This document shows, one piece after another, positions 36,801-45,004 of a stretch of 64,000 nucleotides of DNA. This DNA comes from CBDCWQ01 sp965223435 (GTDB taxonomy: Bacteria; Myxococcota; Kuafuiibacteriia; Kuafuiibacteriales; Kuafuiibacteriaceae). A model generated the notes under the pieces. The model worked only from the letters and a program-made list of their open reading frames with translations, was not told the origin of the DNA and made no database searches. The stretch covers positions 186,001 to 250,000 of the forward strand of contig CBDCWQ010000017.1 of NCBI GenBank assembly GCA_965223435.1. The letters are read 5' to 3'. The position numbers were made by a program, and so were the translations under genes. Within the stretch, counting starts at the first letter, position 1. Every line of letters starts with the position of its first letter.

Positions 36801-39800
36801 GGATCTCGGTAAACGGTGGGTGCCCGGCCCCCTCGACCGCGTGGATGGTGGTGGTGGCGAGGCGCTCCTCGCCCGCTTCTGTGACGATGAGCCGGACCCG
36901 ATATTTTTCTTGGACTTCGGGGCTTGTGTACCTCCCCCAGGCCGCCTCATGACGGCCATCTTCGCCGCGGTCCTCTAAGAAAACCTCAAGTCTTCCTCCG
37001 TAGTTTGTGGGGGCCCTTTTTTCGAGAGCGCTCTTGGCGTCTTCGATTCGTTTTTGGGCCTGGTTCAAGTCGATGCCGCGGGCATAGTTTCTGAGCGGTC
37101 TATCAAGGGCCTCTTCTTGGGTCGCGTAGTCGTCGTAGACATCGATGAACCAGATGGCCGCGGTACTGGATTCAAGCCGGGTCATCAAATCTTGGATGCG
37201 GTGGCTGGAGTACGGAAACCCGTGGTCGCCCACAAAACGCTGCATTTCTGCCCACAGAAGGTCTGCTTCTTCGAGGAACGCCGCGGAGCGAGCATGATGA
37301 GCATTGTGGTCTACAAACCTTCGTAGACCGAGAATGAGGCCCGTGGTGGCTTCAAGATGGTAAAGTTCTTCCTGCACATCGCTTTTTTCGATGTACGGGT
37401 CTGAGAAGCTGTTGGGAAAATAGTGGGATCCGCGGTAGCGCTGGTGGTTGAAGTCGAGGACCTTCACGAAGTGCTTGATGGTGTAGTCAAGACAGTCGGC
37501 GAGTTTCTCTTTTTGTTCAACCTCTAGGGTTGGGTAGTCGACGGAAAGAGACAGCCAACTACAGTTGTCGATGGCGGTTTCGCGATTGGGGATGAACGCA
37601 TCATCTTCGAAAGCCCCCCCGGTGATAAAGCGTTTGTCTTGCGCATCCCAAAGTTTGTCGAAGATCGCTTTACGAAGGCCATTGCGCCAAGAGACGATTT
37701 CTTCTTCAAACGCAAGCTCGGTCTCCAAAGGCACCTGATTCCCCCGAAGCGCCACGCGGTGTTTGATCGCATGGTTGAGCACGCTCAGTTGGTCAAGATT
37801 GTGCTCAGTGACCACGTTTTCAGCGGGCATCGGTGTTTTGAGGCGTTCGAATCCTTGCTTGGTGAGCGTGTGTTGGCCGGCGGGCACGCTTCTTCCGCCG
37901 GCTCCAGCGCGAAAGCGAGCAATGGTGGTGGTTTTTTCCTCATCGAAGTCCGGGTAGCCGATGGCGTCCAAGATGTCGTAGTAGGCCCACGTGACCTCGG
38001 GATCATCCTCTAAGCCAAGAAGGTAAGGTGTTTTGGCATGCTCGAGCCCTTCTGTGCTGTGGCCCGCGGTCATCAGTTCGTCTTTTCGGTGGGCGAGAAG
38101 GCCGCGTAAAGCGGCCTTGTAGCACGAAGCCATTTTGAAGCCGGCGACGACATCCAGATCTTCCAGATGGTCGAACGCAGATGAGGTGATGAAGTGGCCG
38201 AGGCCTTGAACTACCCAGGCGTTGGCCCCGGTGACCAGTCGGGCGTCGGCCCAGGAGTCTTCATGGGTGTTCCAAGAAAAAGGCCAGCCCAAAATGATCT
38301 TGGTGCCGCTTTTGTCGGTACCCCAGGTGGCCTGTGCGCACAGGTACTGGGCGAGAGGCGTGGCCCGAGGATCCCGCTGCCGGGCAAATTGTGCCAGGGC
38401 GATGCCTTGGGTGTATGCCCAGACGCGGTCGTACGCTGCCAAATGATCCGCGTCTCTGTCTTGAGTATCGGCCAAGTACTCTCGTTGGGCCCCGAGGTCC
38501 GGGTTGTAAAGTTCGTCCCGGAGACGTTTGGCCTTGAGCACATTGGTATACGCGCTGGTTCCAGCCAGGCTCCTCTGATCTGCTTGACCGGGCGTAGAAG
38601 CGGTTGCGAGCTCGAGGCTTGTGGCGTCGATGTCCAGCATGTCGAGCAGCGCCGCGCCTGGCTGTCTCGCGGCGAATGGTGTGGTCCACACCGTGTGGAC
38701 AGACGTTGGCTGCGGATCACCGCCCGTCCTTGGCTCGGATTGCGGTACTGTTTGGGCCCCGTCTCCTTGACCGGAGATGTTGCCGCCGCTTTTCGAGGGT
38801 TTCTTGCGCGGTTCACAGTCATGGGTATGCATGGCGTATTGATCCAGGCATTCGATGCGTGAGGCGGCCATTTTCCGAACGGTGGTCTCCTTATGGGCGG
38901 TCCAGGTGAGCTGGGCGGTTCTTGTCTTGGCGGTGGTCATTCGGCTGGTCATGACCCTTTGGATCGACGGATTTTCGCTGGAGGGCTCGGCCCAGGCGAC
39001 AACCACAAGGTCTTGATAACCGGCGATGTGAGGCGCGTTCTTCAGGCCATGGGGCATCGGGGGATGGCTTTCGTGGAGGCTTGAGGCTTCTTGGCGCACG
39101 AGGATTGTTTCAGCCGTGGGTTCGTTGAGTCTTTGGAATTGGAGTCGGCTCCTGATGCCGGCATCGGTGGCGGCGTAAAAGACGGCCGCGATTTCGTCCG
39201 TGGAGGTTGCGATCAGGTCCGGGTGGTACCCACGCACGGCTTCGGTGGGTGCGGTCCAGCGGGTGCCCCCATCGGTGGAGGTGGAGACGTAGACCGGTGG
39301 ACCCGGGGGTGTGGGCTCGTCGATTGATGTCCATTTTTCATAGATCACGAAAAGACGTCCGTCGTGCGTTGTGTGGGCTTGTGGCCGGGCTGTCCGCGGT
39401 GCTTTGTTTTCACCATCTGCCGTCGACTCTCGGGGGCCATGGCCCTCGAAGGTGTCGACGGTGCGAATTCGCCAGCGCTGAAGCCTATCGTTTATCCAGG
39501 TGCCCTGTTTCCAGCCGGCCTCGATGGTCATTTTAGTGGCCACGTTTTGAACGAAGTTCTCGACCACCTGGGGCATCGGCACTACGGCGGTGTCTTCTTG
39601 GGACCACTGTCCAGGAACCAGCGGGCGTTGGGCTACTTTGATGCGGTCGTTTTCGTCCCAGGTTCCGGAGTAAAGGTACTGGTATCCATCGAGGTCGGTT
39701 GTTTCACTGGGGGTTGAAGTGGGCGCTTCGGTGTAGGCATCCTTTTTCCACGTGCGTCCGAATCCTTCCTCCTTGGCTATAGATCCTTCGGGCAGACAGC

Positions 39801-42711
39801 CTTTTCCGTGTTCCAGGCTGCCCGGACTCGGGACATTCTTCGGCGGGGTGAACCGACCGGGTCGCCGCGCCCACTTGGGATTCTCGACCGGCAGGTTGTC
39901 GAAGCTTCGTATCTGGTGGGCGACGATGGTGATCTTATCGCGGTCCACATGAAGGGATGGGTTTACGATGTGGGCCTCTTCGGTCCTGAAGAGATAAACT
40001 CCGTAGGGCTGGTTGTTGTTGTTTGGATTGGGCTCGCGGGCCAAGGCGTAATGCTCGCGCACGGTGACCGTACACGCACACGGATCTGGAGGTGTCTTGG
40101 CCTGGGTACTCGGCTGGACGCCATCGGGCCGGCCCGCGAGATCGGTCGGCGACGCGGCGTGAGCGCACTTGGGGTCGGTGTAGATTCTTTGATACCCGAC
40201 GGTCTTGTTGTTGATGTCCCTTTTGGTTTCGTCAAAGACATTTTCGACAGTGGTGCCCAGGTTCTTGACGTAGTACGCGCGATGGGCCTCGCCCCAAACG
40301 AGGTGGCTGTGGTCCAGCCGGTCGATGGCCACGTCGATGCTGCGCTTCCACGATCGGTTGGACCGCACCCGCTTCGGCGTGGCCGAAAAGCCTTCGCCGC
40401 CGTTGTCGCTTTCGGCCACAAAGAGTTCGAACACCACGCCCTCTGGCCCCCGGTGGGTTTCTTGAAGCCAAGCGACCAACACGTGGTCGCCTTGTGCGGC
40501 GATGGCCACTTCGATGATGCGTGTGCCATGACGGGCGCGGTTCAGAGCTCGGGGGGGGCTCCAAGCGTCAGCTTTGGCGAAGCGGTCGTTTTGGGCGTAG
40601 TGGATTTGGTCTCCGTGCGTGAGGGGGTTTTTCGCGATGTAGGCCAGATGCGTTCGTGCCGGTCCCCCTGAAGCACCACGGCCATCGGTGGGGCGTTCGC
40701 TGATGGCGAGCACGGGCTGTTCTGCGTTCTTCGGCACGCCAGGGATTTTTGCCGGCGTTTCGAAGGTGCCTGAAGCCGTGATCGGCGCGGCCTGGCCGCG
40801 TGACAAGGAGATCTGCGAGGAGGGTTCGGACTCCAGGTCTTGTCCTTCAGGGCCTGGAAGCAGGGCGCGCACGAAGAAGGTGTAACCGCTCGCTTCTTGG
40901 GGAAGAGGGCCGTCATATTGTGCGGCTTGTAGCACCATAGACCAAGGCTCAGGCGCGCTTTTTTCTGCCTGGGCTCGCTCCTCAACGCGATAGATACGAT
41001 AGCGTGGCTGTACGCCAAGCGGAATCGGTTGTCCGTTGCTGAGGTGGGTGGGCGCGTTCCACCGAATGTGCGCCTCCGTGCTGTCCGCCCATCCTACGAG
41101 GTTTGAGGGTGGCAGGGCTTTAAAGCGTGCCTCATACGGCTCAGTTTCGAAGTGTATGGAAAGATCGTGCGCCTGAACGTTGCCGGCACGGTCGTATGCC
41201 CGAAGGGAGATGCGGTTGGGGCCGGGTGCCAGGGTGTCTTGGACCTCGAATCGGCCTTCTTTTCCGGCGATGGCGGTATTGACCTTGGGATCTTGGTGGG
41301 GGTCTCGGTGGTACTCGATACGGTCCAGGTGTGGATCGGACGCGAAGCCTCGGATGTTGATGCTCTTTTGGTAGACGACTGCTTTGGGTGGGTGGTGCAC
41401 GATAAGTTGAGGCGGCTGTTCATCCCGGACCACCGTGCGCATCACTTCCGCAATCAGCCCGAGGTGGTTTCGTAGCATCACTGAGATCGAATTGGGGCCT
41501 GCTTCCAGATGAATGGCGGCCGAAAAACGGTCGGTGACCCCATTGGTCAGTACGCCGTTGATCCATACGGTGTCGCTGGATTTTTCGGACGAGAGACGTC
41601 CCTCGAGCGTGATCGTATCGTGCTGGGTGTGGTGAACGCGTTCATGGGGCACCAGAATGACCAGATCTTCGGGTTGGGTTGTGATGCGTGGCGCACCGGG
41701 TGGGCTTGGTGCGAGGTCGGGACCGAGTGGAGGCTCGTACCGGATTCTCCGCACGGTTGTTGTGGTGTGCCCCGCGCGGTCGGTGGCGCGGACCAAGAAC
41801 GTATTGGCTCCAGGGGAGAGCCACACGCCGTGGCTGAACTTGCCGTCCTGTCGGTTTTTCACAACCCCATTGATGGTCAGCATGGCCAGATCATCGTCGT
41901 AGACGGCCCCATCGAGGGTGACGCTTGCGGTCTGGGTGGTGATGACTTCAGAGAGGGGACGGACCACAAGCAGTACCGGAGGAAGTCCCGTGGTCGGGGA
42001 GGTTTCTTCACCGCCGGCTCCGACCCGGGGGGCGGCTTCTTTTTCAGGGGGACCGCCGACCAGAGGGTCGGGGCGCTGGCGTTCGGTGCCCTGGGTAGGC
42101 TGGTCATTTTTATGAGGCACGAGGGTGTCCCCCTGTCCCGCTTCATTTTCGCGCTCAAGCCAGTATATCTGGCCTGCCTGTAGTGATGCCCCGTTCGAAA
42201 TCCTCGCCGGTCGCTGGTTGGCGTGGTCCCACGTGTAGATCTTGGCGGGCGCGAAAAAAGCCGCTGGCGTTTGCTGCGTGACGCGAACAAACTCCGCCGC
42301 GCCCGATGATTCGGACCCACCTCTTTTGGACAAAGCTGTGGGCACGGGCGGGAAGACGTCGGTGGCGCTTTCGGGGGTTTCTTGCGGCCACACGTAGACC
42401 CAGTAGGCTCGGCCTTCGAGGATGGTTGTTGATCGCCGGTATCGGGGGCGTGTTTGTGATTCGTCGAGGGTGTGGTCTATTTCCCACGCGGTCCATCGTG
42501 GGCTGGGCACAAGGGTGAAGAGGTCCTTCTCATCGCCGTAAAACAGCGACCACCCAGGGCCGAGTCCCAAGAAACCTTGTCCTTCAAATGTTTCTCCTGG
42601 CTGCGGGCTTTTGGGTTGGCCACACGCCGACGCGAGAATGGTGCTGGCGATGAGAATTCCGCCAAGCGTGCCCTTTCGGTTCGGTACACGTTTCGTGAAG
42701 AGACCGGTCAT
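30886..42711 (-). CDS. Giant exported lipoprotein, paralog 2 (3941 aa, intact)
   Basis: The ATG at 42711 is chosen (MTGLFTKRV..., LASAC lipobox, Cys about 30); a TTG 13 codons earlier is the alternative. Approximate order: GPGWSLFYG/RWTAWEID module (45-70); Ig/Fn3-like modules (230-640); Asp-box sialidase-like region with STDGGTRW (640-1390). A six-hairpin toroid follows at 1400-1870 (YDRVWAYTQGIALAQF, RLVTGANAW, VVTEHNLD, TAIDNCSWLSLSVD, YHLEATTGLILGL), then a beta domain and a second all-helical region (2215-2640). An Xre-like helix set (about 2857-2925) comes next. The last 330 residues hold two ParB-like stretches (EIRSGEDTLAILELAGAKTV; DLFALDHLARVLAMEDLG). The toroid resembles glycoside hydrolase folds, but catalytic acids were not identified. 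Two poor-quality folds (HTH, ParB-like) in an exported protein are unusual. It is followed by a strong hairpin. Confidence 0.9.
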   Translation of the reverse strand: MTGLFTKRVPNRKGTLGGILIASTILASACGQPKSPQPGETFEGQGFLGLGPGWSLFYGDEKDLFTLVPSPRWTAWEIDHTLDESQTRPRYRRSTTILEGRAYWVYVWPQETPESATDVFPPVPTALSKRGGSESSGAAEFVRVTQQTPAAFFAPAKIYTWDHANQRPARISNGASLQAGQIYWLERENEAGQGDTLVPHKNDQPTQGTERQRPDPLVGGPPEKEAAPRVGAGGEETSPTTGLPPVLLVVRPLSEVITTQTASVTLDGAVYDDDLAMLTINGVVKNRQDGKFSHGVWLSPGANTFLVRATDRAGHTTTTVRRIRYEPPLGPDLAPSPPGAPRITTQPEDLVILVPHERVHHTQHDTITLEGRLSSEKSSDTVWINGVLTNGVTDRFSAAIHLEAGPNSISVMLRNHLGLIAEVMRTVVRDEQPPQLIVHHPPKAVVYQKSINIRGFASDPHLDRIEYHRDPHQDPKVNTAIAGKEGRFEVQDTLAPGPNRISLRAYDRAGNVQAHDLSIHFETEPYEARFKALPPSNLVGWADSTEAHIRWNAPTHLSNGQPIPLGVQPRYRIYRVEERAQAEKSAPEPWSMVLQAAQYDGPLPQEASGYTFFVRALLPGPEGQDLESEPSSQISLSRGQAAPITASGTFETPAKIPGVPKNAEQPVLAISERPTDGRGASGGPARTHLAYIAKNPLTHGDQIHYAQNDRFAKADAWSPPRALNRARHGTRIIEVAIAAQGDHVLVAWLQETHRGPEGVVFELFVAESDNGGEGFSATPKRVRSNRSWKRSIDVAIDRLDHSHLVWGEAHRAYYVKNLGTTVENVFDETKRDINNKTVGYQRIYTDPKCAHAASPTDLAGRPDGVQPSTQAKTPPDPCACTVTVREHYALAREPNPNNNNQPYGVYLFRTEEAHIVNPSLHVDRDKITIVAHQIRSFDNLPVENPKWARRPGRFTPPKNVPSPGSLEHGKGCLPEGSIAKEEGFGRTWKKDAYTEAPTSTPSETTDLDGYQYLYSGTWDENDRIKVAQRPLVPGQWSQEDTAVVPMPQVVENFVQNVATKMTIEAGWKQGTWINDRLQRWRIRTVDTFEGHGPRESTADGENKAPRTARPQAHTTHDGRLFVIYEKWTSIDEPTPPGPPVYVSTSTDGGTRWTAPTEAVRGYHPDLIATSTDEIAAVFYAATDAGIRSRLQFQRLNEPTAETILVRQEASSLHESHPPMPHGLKNAPHIAGYQDLVVVAWAEPSSENPSIQRVMTSRMTTAKTRTAQLTWTAHKETTVRKMAASRIECLDQYAMHTHDCEPRKKPSKSGGNISGQGDGAQTVPQSEPRTGGDPQPTSVHTVWTTPFAARQPGAALLDMLDIDATSLELATASTPGQADQRSLAGTSAYTNVLKAKRLRDELYNPDLGAQREYLADTQDRDADHLAAYDRVWAYTQGIALAQFARQRDPRATPLAQYLCAQATWGTDKSGTKIILGWPFSWNTHEDSWADARLVTGANAWVVQGLGHFITSSAFDHLEDLDVVAGFKMASCYKAALRGLLAHRKDELMTAGHSTEGLEHAKTPYLLGLEDDPEVTWAYYDILDAIGYPDFDEEKTTTIARFRAGAGGRSVPAGQHTLTKQGFERLKTPMPAENVVTEHNLDQLSVLNHAIKHRVALRGNQVPLETELAFEEEIVSWRNGLRKAIFDKLWDAQDKRFITGGAFEDDAFIPNRETAIDNCSWLSLSVDYPTLEVEQKEKLADCLDYTIKHFVKVLDFNHQRYRGSHYFPNSFSDPYIEKSDVQEELYHLEATTGLILGLRRFVDHNAHHARSAAFLEEADLLWAEMQRFVGDHGFPYSSHRIQDLMTRLESSTAAIWFIDVYDDYATQEEALDRPLRNYARGIDLNQAQKRIEDAKSALEKRAPTNYGGRLEVFLEDRGEDGRHEAAWGRYTSPEVQEKYRVRLIVTEAGEERLATTTIHAVEGAGHPPFTEIHDVPVNITAISVKAHAEEREPSDWRQHVNGWGWFTEVHYVFEGTVDVSKPLGKSQLMLSALDDNTEKEWFITVLDFDQVTGAFSFSYKAGTEGLPDFALGDWAGYALEQPETRQNNDGTESLMIFKGTGAELKAMPIVRLIAQDPARVVAATMAPMRLQLSKYLYAHHDYEGTRPNEETAGQWSFHHRFGGQHRYEVVEYSDGVPRVVDALSESDIKSALVASTTDQSPHPSSAFQTEDTPTGSPAVTLIEDQALLILAELRRPGTQETATVPPKTAIDDYAKGLWATLEELQNDGQTHFLFPYAVYTQTGEAVGQYYQTDDQFLALYALAQHNHHESSSQRIERRKKLVQIGRSLCNLFRVGEENLRLHSGIGNPGQVGKVLERAFTQNTEKHVAAGRAEDRIPRLTRMYLRDYVYAFFAALELIDDAREEDDRALFYAFRNGVEEAVRERFWDATGAGQPIPYIDVHEDGTLVPGADPGMDLEAAALYTLFALQDDDHLSRAQRASELLSQLWDPATNEATPSGEHEFSRTAFFSLLALRSAAIMDPRLEELAWVTFSELGRQEAESIGALTALQIAQDPGGLFGVRSGPLFFAKGTADMPLPIAQERLKRYYYETLAALLMADEQAYIFDALLHRLVLIRFAYAKFNAVEPPLRWPSLFAQSEYEALLGETIYSIDQLCEGAPFLRDPDVTPWLGLSCDQAAAGFASRLKARLGARSIAHLAMEIDRQDDPFLLLSLAKMIDRYTHEATASAIYGNLEPLDQVIPRRGAQTQTSYHYLARLQTQEGPLVTETEAQKFALRALWARAIASAGRLQRRHFRTPDIDLGATANPGSPDYWSRPAIEYRVLQEHDLFFRMYAHEREISGSPEPILLGPREVNIERGHQHNNVQAFRRWLNQYQSGDVMALAQVSGLSPFELHAMTRTGKLTASQFQRMAAAIDLSPEEIEASQALFVFIPEDNLARPTNMGSKPRPSTFTEHLAMWSAGDFILPVPGTSAAKSANPDNRAPATSSTEKTSGLARDGLHTPSGAPLVRVPAHWPSAMFIAHPELVQYNGLILLEAAAAGAGREALKTILIGLAGLAVQAGLSASVDEAEINATVELLVGHAQPNVLVVEAQANFNPPPAPFEYIGSVPALPSDRPEAIYAWIPGVLAELGAPLEDRLAQNLLDNLAFSASDAVKNAYKEELRLWWNEKASQDIILRKTDRGVDVYRTIRWFEDFRFESPKGTVMWLDANPQPPRVVYTHPVGLWHHWYRDQVADPEIPSDLQDAHTRWVDQWLFDTLTRKPSAQDWAATRRDIIKRYIQQGAPLSPPPDSEDDNTPTTKSKDPLGLPVTGMASFDDFATGEATRQQYRALQERAAALKKKLGGQRVPRIWQAKKLGQTEPYPTGVYEANLEAVIQHANPVYFENAAIEDVVLAMEKLVEQGINLDHPIAMPFSPQLGDDGSDDEMSRALQDIQKGVGIDPEFELSIARDRTEIPQPKRQDSIVLAMSLLGEKTIPIRYQLDIAGDWEPVDTFYQWPYFEVDSKKEASERYEGMFQEFLDGILEPVRYQIYHAATNQWVPVAHRQDGDPLAPLKHELGDDIVAASDDVEVYASHNFSRAVQGATWVLSTNRSLYYGDDFAFYQNEISKIGLLSPEGMERLGHDKRTHANIDPKKILRHLPIENSDPDTKEGVFETPLLIEKARVLLARGHEFIQVPIKVTPVGGLYEIRSGEDTLAILELAGAKTVPVQVVTGPPNIYAGVIPTWVHGVDMVDLSSLRWVGEPSTRSEIEKEKVHLRQIGLRPEPIHVVRRTNGDLFALDHLARVLAMEDLGQKEILAFIADENKLNWAQKAHLELVLLSQDESHGMKVLKEMALAIDEAGIRGMARLEFKRVFRNAPPAEGHDTHLFEVAKRYGIQPDELTKLLKSTHDEELKHLAKTLVDVHESFFLRLELVGPKTVALGQKIAQARRETITDYAFGWYANE

Positions 42712-42915
42712 CGTGCCGACAGGCAAATGACGTTTATCTTGCGGTGTCAAGGTATCCGCGTGGGGCGGTCGATTTTATGCCCATCAGCGGGCGCCGAGAA
42801 TCCAGATTAGGGTTTCAACGGTCTGATGAGACTCGCGGATCTGATGCGTTCGACCGATTCTGGCCTTCGTCCCCCCGGCAGGTATAAAGAGGATGTTGTC
42901 CGTAGGTGTGGCGCC
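42712..42915. promoter_or_regulatory. Divergent promoter region between giant gene 2 and the 42916 gene
   Basis: The 204-bp gap between divergently transcribed genes should contain both promoters. A TTGACA lies on the minus strand at 42745-42750, 34 bases before the giant-gene ATG, but no matching -10 box is obvious. On the plus strand TATAAAG (42887-42893) is a possible -10-like element before the 42916 gene. Confidence 0.3.
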
Positions 42916-43548
42916 ATGAAGCGAGAGGAAATTGCGGCTTTGCTCAGGCTCAGGGATTCGGCCTATGCATTTGTCCTCGAGCTGGGGACGATGGCCAAGG
43001 AAGAGCCGGAGTTGCTCAACAAGGAAACCGCAGAGCGTCTGCTTACGAGGACCGGATGTCGTGATTGGCTTGACGCGCACTGGGACCGTATCCCGGGCTC
43101 ACTCCAACCCGTTGAATCCGAGCGTGATGCTTTTTCAAACCTGGTGTGGTCGTTTTTTCAGGTATCGTTTCGAATCGACACCTTGGAATGGGCTGGAGCC
43201 ACGCTCGATGCAGATGTCCGCACCGGCAGTCGGACACCGACCGCTGGGATTGCGCTCCGGCGCGTGAAAATGGATGCGATACGGAGGCTCTGCCGAGACC
43301 GCGGTCTCGCGGTCGATGAACGTTCGCTGAAGGACATCGTCAAGCACGAGGATGTTCGCACTGAAGTTTCGCTTTGGACTTACGTGTGGGAACTCCGGCA
43401 AAGAGCGAAGGGTAAAGCCAAAGGTCGGACGCTGCATCGGCTCTGGAGATCGATGCCTTTTGAGGTCCGCAAAGGGATCGACGTAGATAGAGCGATGCTG
43501 GCGGCGGACCAAGTGCTGGCAGCCCTCGGGAAAGAGGTCCCAAGTTAG
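42916..43548 (+). CDS. Soluble protein of unknown function
   Basis: A 210-aa protein from the ATG at 42916 (MKREEIAALLRL); the frame is open 30 codons further up but without protein-like sequence. It is helix-rich and highly charged with no signal peptide or membrane segment. Segments such as RVKMDAIRRLCRDRGLAVDE and DVRTEVSLWTYVWELRQRAKG look like compact helical domains; the central Lys/Arg-rich stretch (RAKGKAKGRTLHRLWRS) could bind nucleic acid. I do not recognise a family. It converges on yggT. Confidence 0.7.
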   Translation: MKREEIAALLRLRDSAYAFVLELGTMAKEEPELLNKETAERLLTRTGCRDWLDAHWDRIPGSLQPVESERDAFSNLVWSFFQVSFRIDTLEWAGATLDADVRTGSRTPTAGIALRRVKMDAIRRLCRDRGLAVDERSLKDIVKHEDVRTEVSLWTYVWELRQRAKGKAKGRTLHRLWRSMPFEVRKGIDVDRAMLAADQVLAALGKEVPS

Positions 43549-43634
43549 GCTGATCTTAGCTCCTTGAGCAGCTTCACGGTTTTTCTCTCAACCAGCTCTT
43601 TGGTTGCATATTGGTGAAGGATATTACCAATCTG

Positions 43635-43892
43635 TTAAAGACCCGAAGAAAAGGCCCGACTCACCAAAGCCCCAATACCTTGCAGGCAAATGAGGACCAC
43701 AAGGGGCGCAAAATCGAGACCGCCGGTTCCTCTGGGATTGAGAATGGCTCGAATCGGCTTGTAGAGCGGCTCAGTGAGGGTGGACGTGATGTTTCGCGGA
43801 AACTGATCCGTTCTGGGCGAGACCCAGCTCAAGATCACGTCAGCGATGATCACGTAGCTTACCCCTCGTAGAATCAAATGAAGCAAATCCAT
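43635..43892 (-). CDS. YggT family membrane protein
   Basis: An 85-aa protein with two transmembrane helices (about 4-24 and 61-80) flanking the family signature: DVILSWVSPRTDQ, LTEPLYKPIRAILNP and GGLDFAPLVVLICLQGIGALV. A strong AGGAGAG site precedes the ATG. YggT proteins sit in the inner membrane and are tied to osmotic or division-related functions in different bacteria; the exact role is unclear. After the TAA the same frame continues for 29 sense codons that look protein-like (…ATKELVERKTVKLLKELRS) before a second TAA. This could be a C-terminal extension lost by a nonsense change, or chance. Confidence 0.85.
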   Translation of the reverse strand: MDLLHLILRGVSYVIIADVILSWVSPRTDQFPRNITSTLTEPLYKPIRAILNPRGTGGLDFAPLVVLICLQGIGALVSRAFSSGL

Positions 43893-44179
43893 GTGCTCTC
43901 CTAAAAACCGCTTCAGAACCCTCTCATTCCCGATAGGGTTCTGAAGGTCAAGTGCTGCTTTTCCTGGAAGGCAGATGACCCAGCAAGCTTGTAGCGACCG
44001 GTCAGTATTTTTTAGGGTACGGAAATGCTAACGGATCACCATGACAGCCGAGCACACCAAGATCCTGACAGAGACGATCGCACGTCATTTTGACAAAGCC
44101 ACCATGACTCAGAACGAGGTTGAGCTGGGGGTGGCTGGTCTGAAGATCGCTTGCTCCGTCAACGGCCTTCAGTCTTTCG

Positions 44180-45004
44180 GTGTCCAGCAGGCTGCAAGTC
44201 TGTTCTTTCACATTTCGGGTGGGACAGCTTGGCGAAGCACCTGTCTTTGCCAGCATGAGCGGCTATGGGGCGACGGCGGAGGAGGCCATCATCTCCGGCG
44301 GATGCAATTGGGCCTGTGTGTGCGGCCCCGTTCTCGAGGTGGCGCTTGCTGACAAAACACCCGAATCAGCGGAAAGCTTCGAGGTTGTGATTCACGGGCA
44401 GCGCTTCAAGCTGACCGTCGATGGTCTGGACCGCATCATGACCCGAGAAAATCAGCCTGTGCTCGATGTAGGGCAGGAGACACGCGCGGTCCGCAATCGC
44501 CTCGGTGCTACACCTTGGTTGGTGTCGAAGGTCGCGGCATCTGGAACCCTCCCTGTCCTTCCTTCCGATCGAGCAACCATTCTTAGCGTTTTTGCCTACG
44601 ACTCAAAAGACCAGCGGGTCTTGGAGGTCAAGGTCAATGGTTCTGACTGGGCCGCATCCCAGGATTTGTTTGAGTCGATCCCACCGACCAGCAAGCCCAC
44701 CGGCGCGTTCATTCGGGATTTCGCCGTGCTGGTTCCCACCTCCACTGAAGCTCCGCTGTCAAGACCTGCGATAGAATCCACACTCGCTGGCGCGGCCCAA
44801 GGCGCGCACGATCACCAGCGAAGTCTGGTCGCGTGGTCTGGTTGGAAAGGTCATGATGGGGTTCTAGGTACCCCCGTCAGCAAAGTTGCGATCGAGGGTC
44901 TGGAGTCCAGGGTTGGGCGGCTTCCGGGGGACTATCGTCATTTTCTTCGCCCACTACAAAACCGGCTGGCGTTCTTGCGCTCGCCCACGCAGGATGTGGC
45001 GTGA
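44180..45004 (+). CDS. DUF6348-like / SUKH N-terminal fragment
   Basis: The 274-aa ORF has a GTG start that is probably artificial: the first 14 codons are shadow sequence and true similarity starts at QLGEAPV. Residues about 15-110 resemble DUF6348 (GYGATAEEAIISGGCNWACVCG). A less defined middle part follows. The last 45 residues contain the SUKH entry helix (LESRVGRLPGDYRHFL) and then run out of frame as RPLQNRLAFLRSPTQDVA. The stop overlaps the next ORF. Confidence 0.55.
   Translation: MSSRLQVCSFTFRVGQLGEAPVFASMSGYGATAEEAIISGGCNWACVCGPVLEVALADKTPESAESFEVVIHGQRFKLTVDGLDRIMTRENQPVLDVGQETRAVRNRLGATPWLVSKVAASGTLPVLPSDRATILSVFAYDSKDQRVLEVKVNGSDWAASQDLFESIPPTSKPTGAFIRDFAVLVPTSTEAPLSRPAIESTLAGAAQGAHDHQRSLVAWSGWKGHDGVLGTPVSKVAIEGLESRVGRLPGDYRHFLRPLQNRLAFLRSPTQDVA

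Noticed and set aside
44002..44256. An 84-codon minus-strand ORF over the start of the DUF6348-like gene
   Set aside because: It has no recognisable features and mirrors the + strand frame, which joins sensibly with the following ORF.
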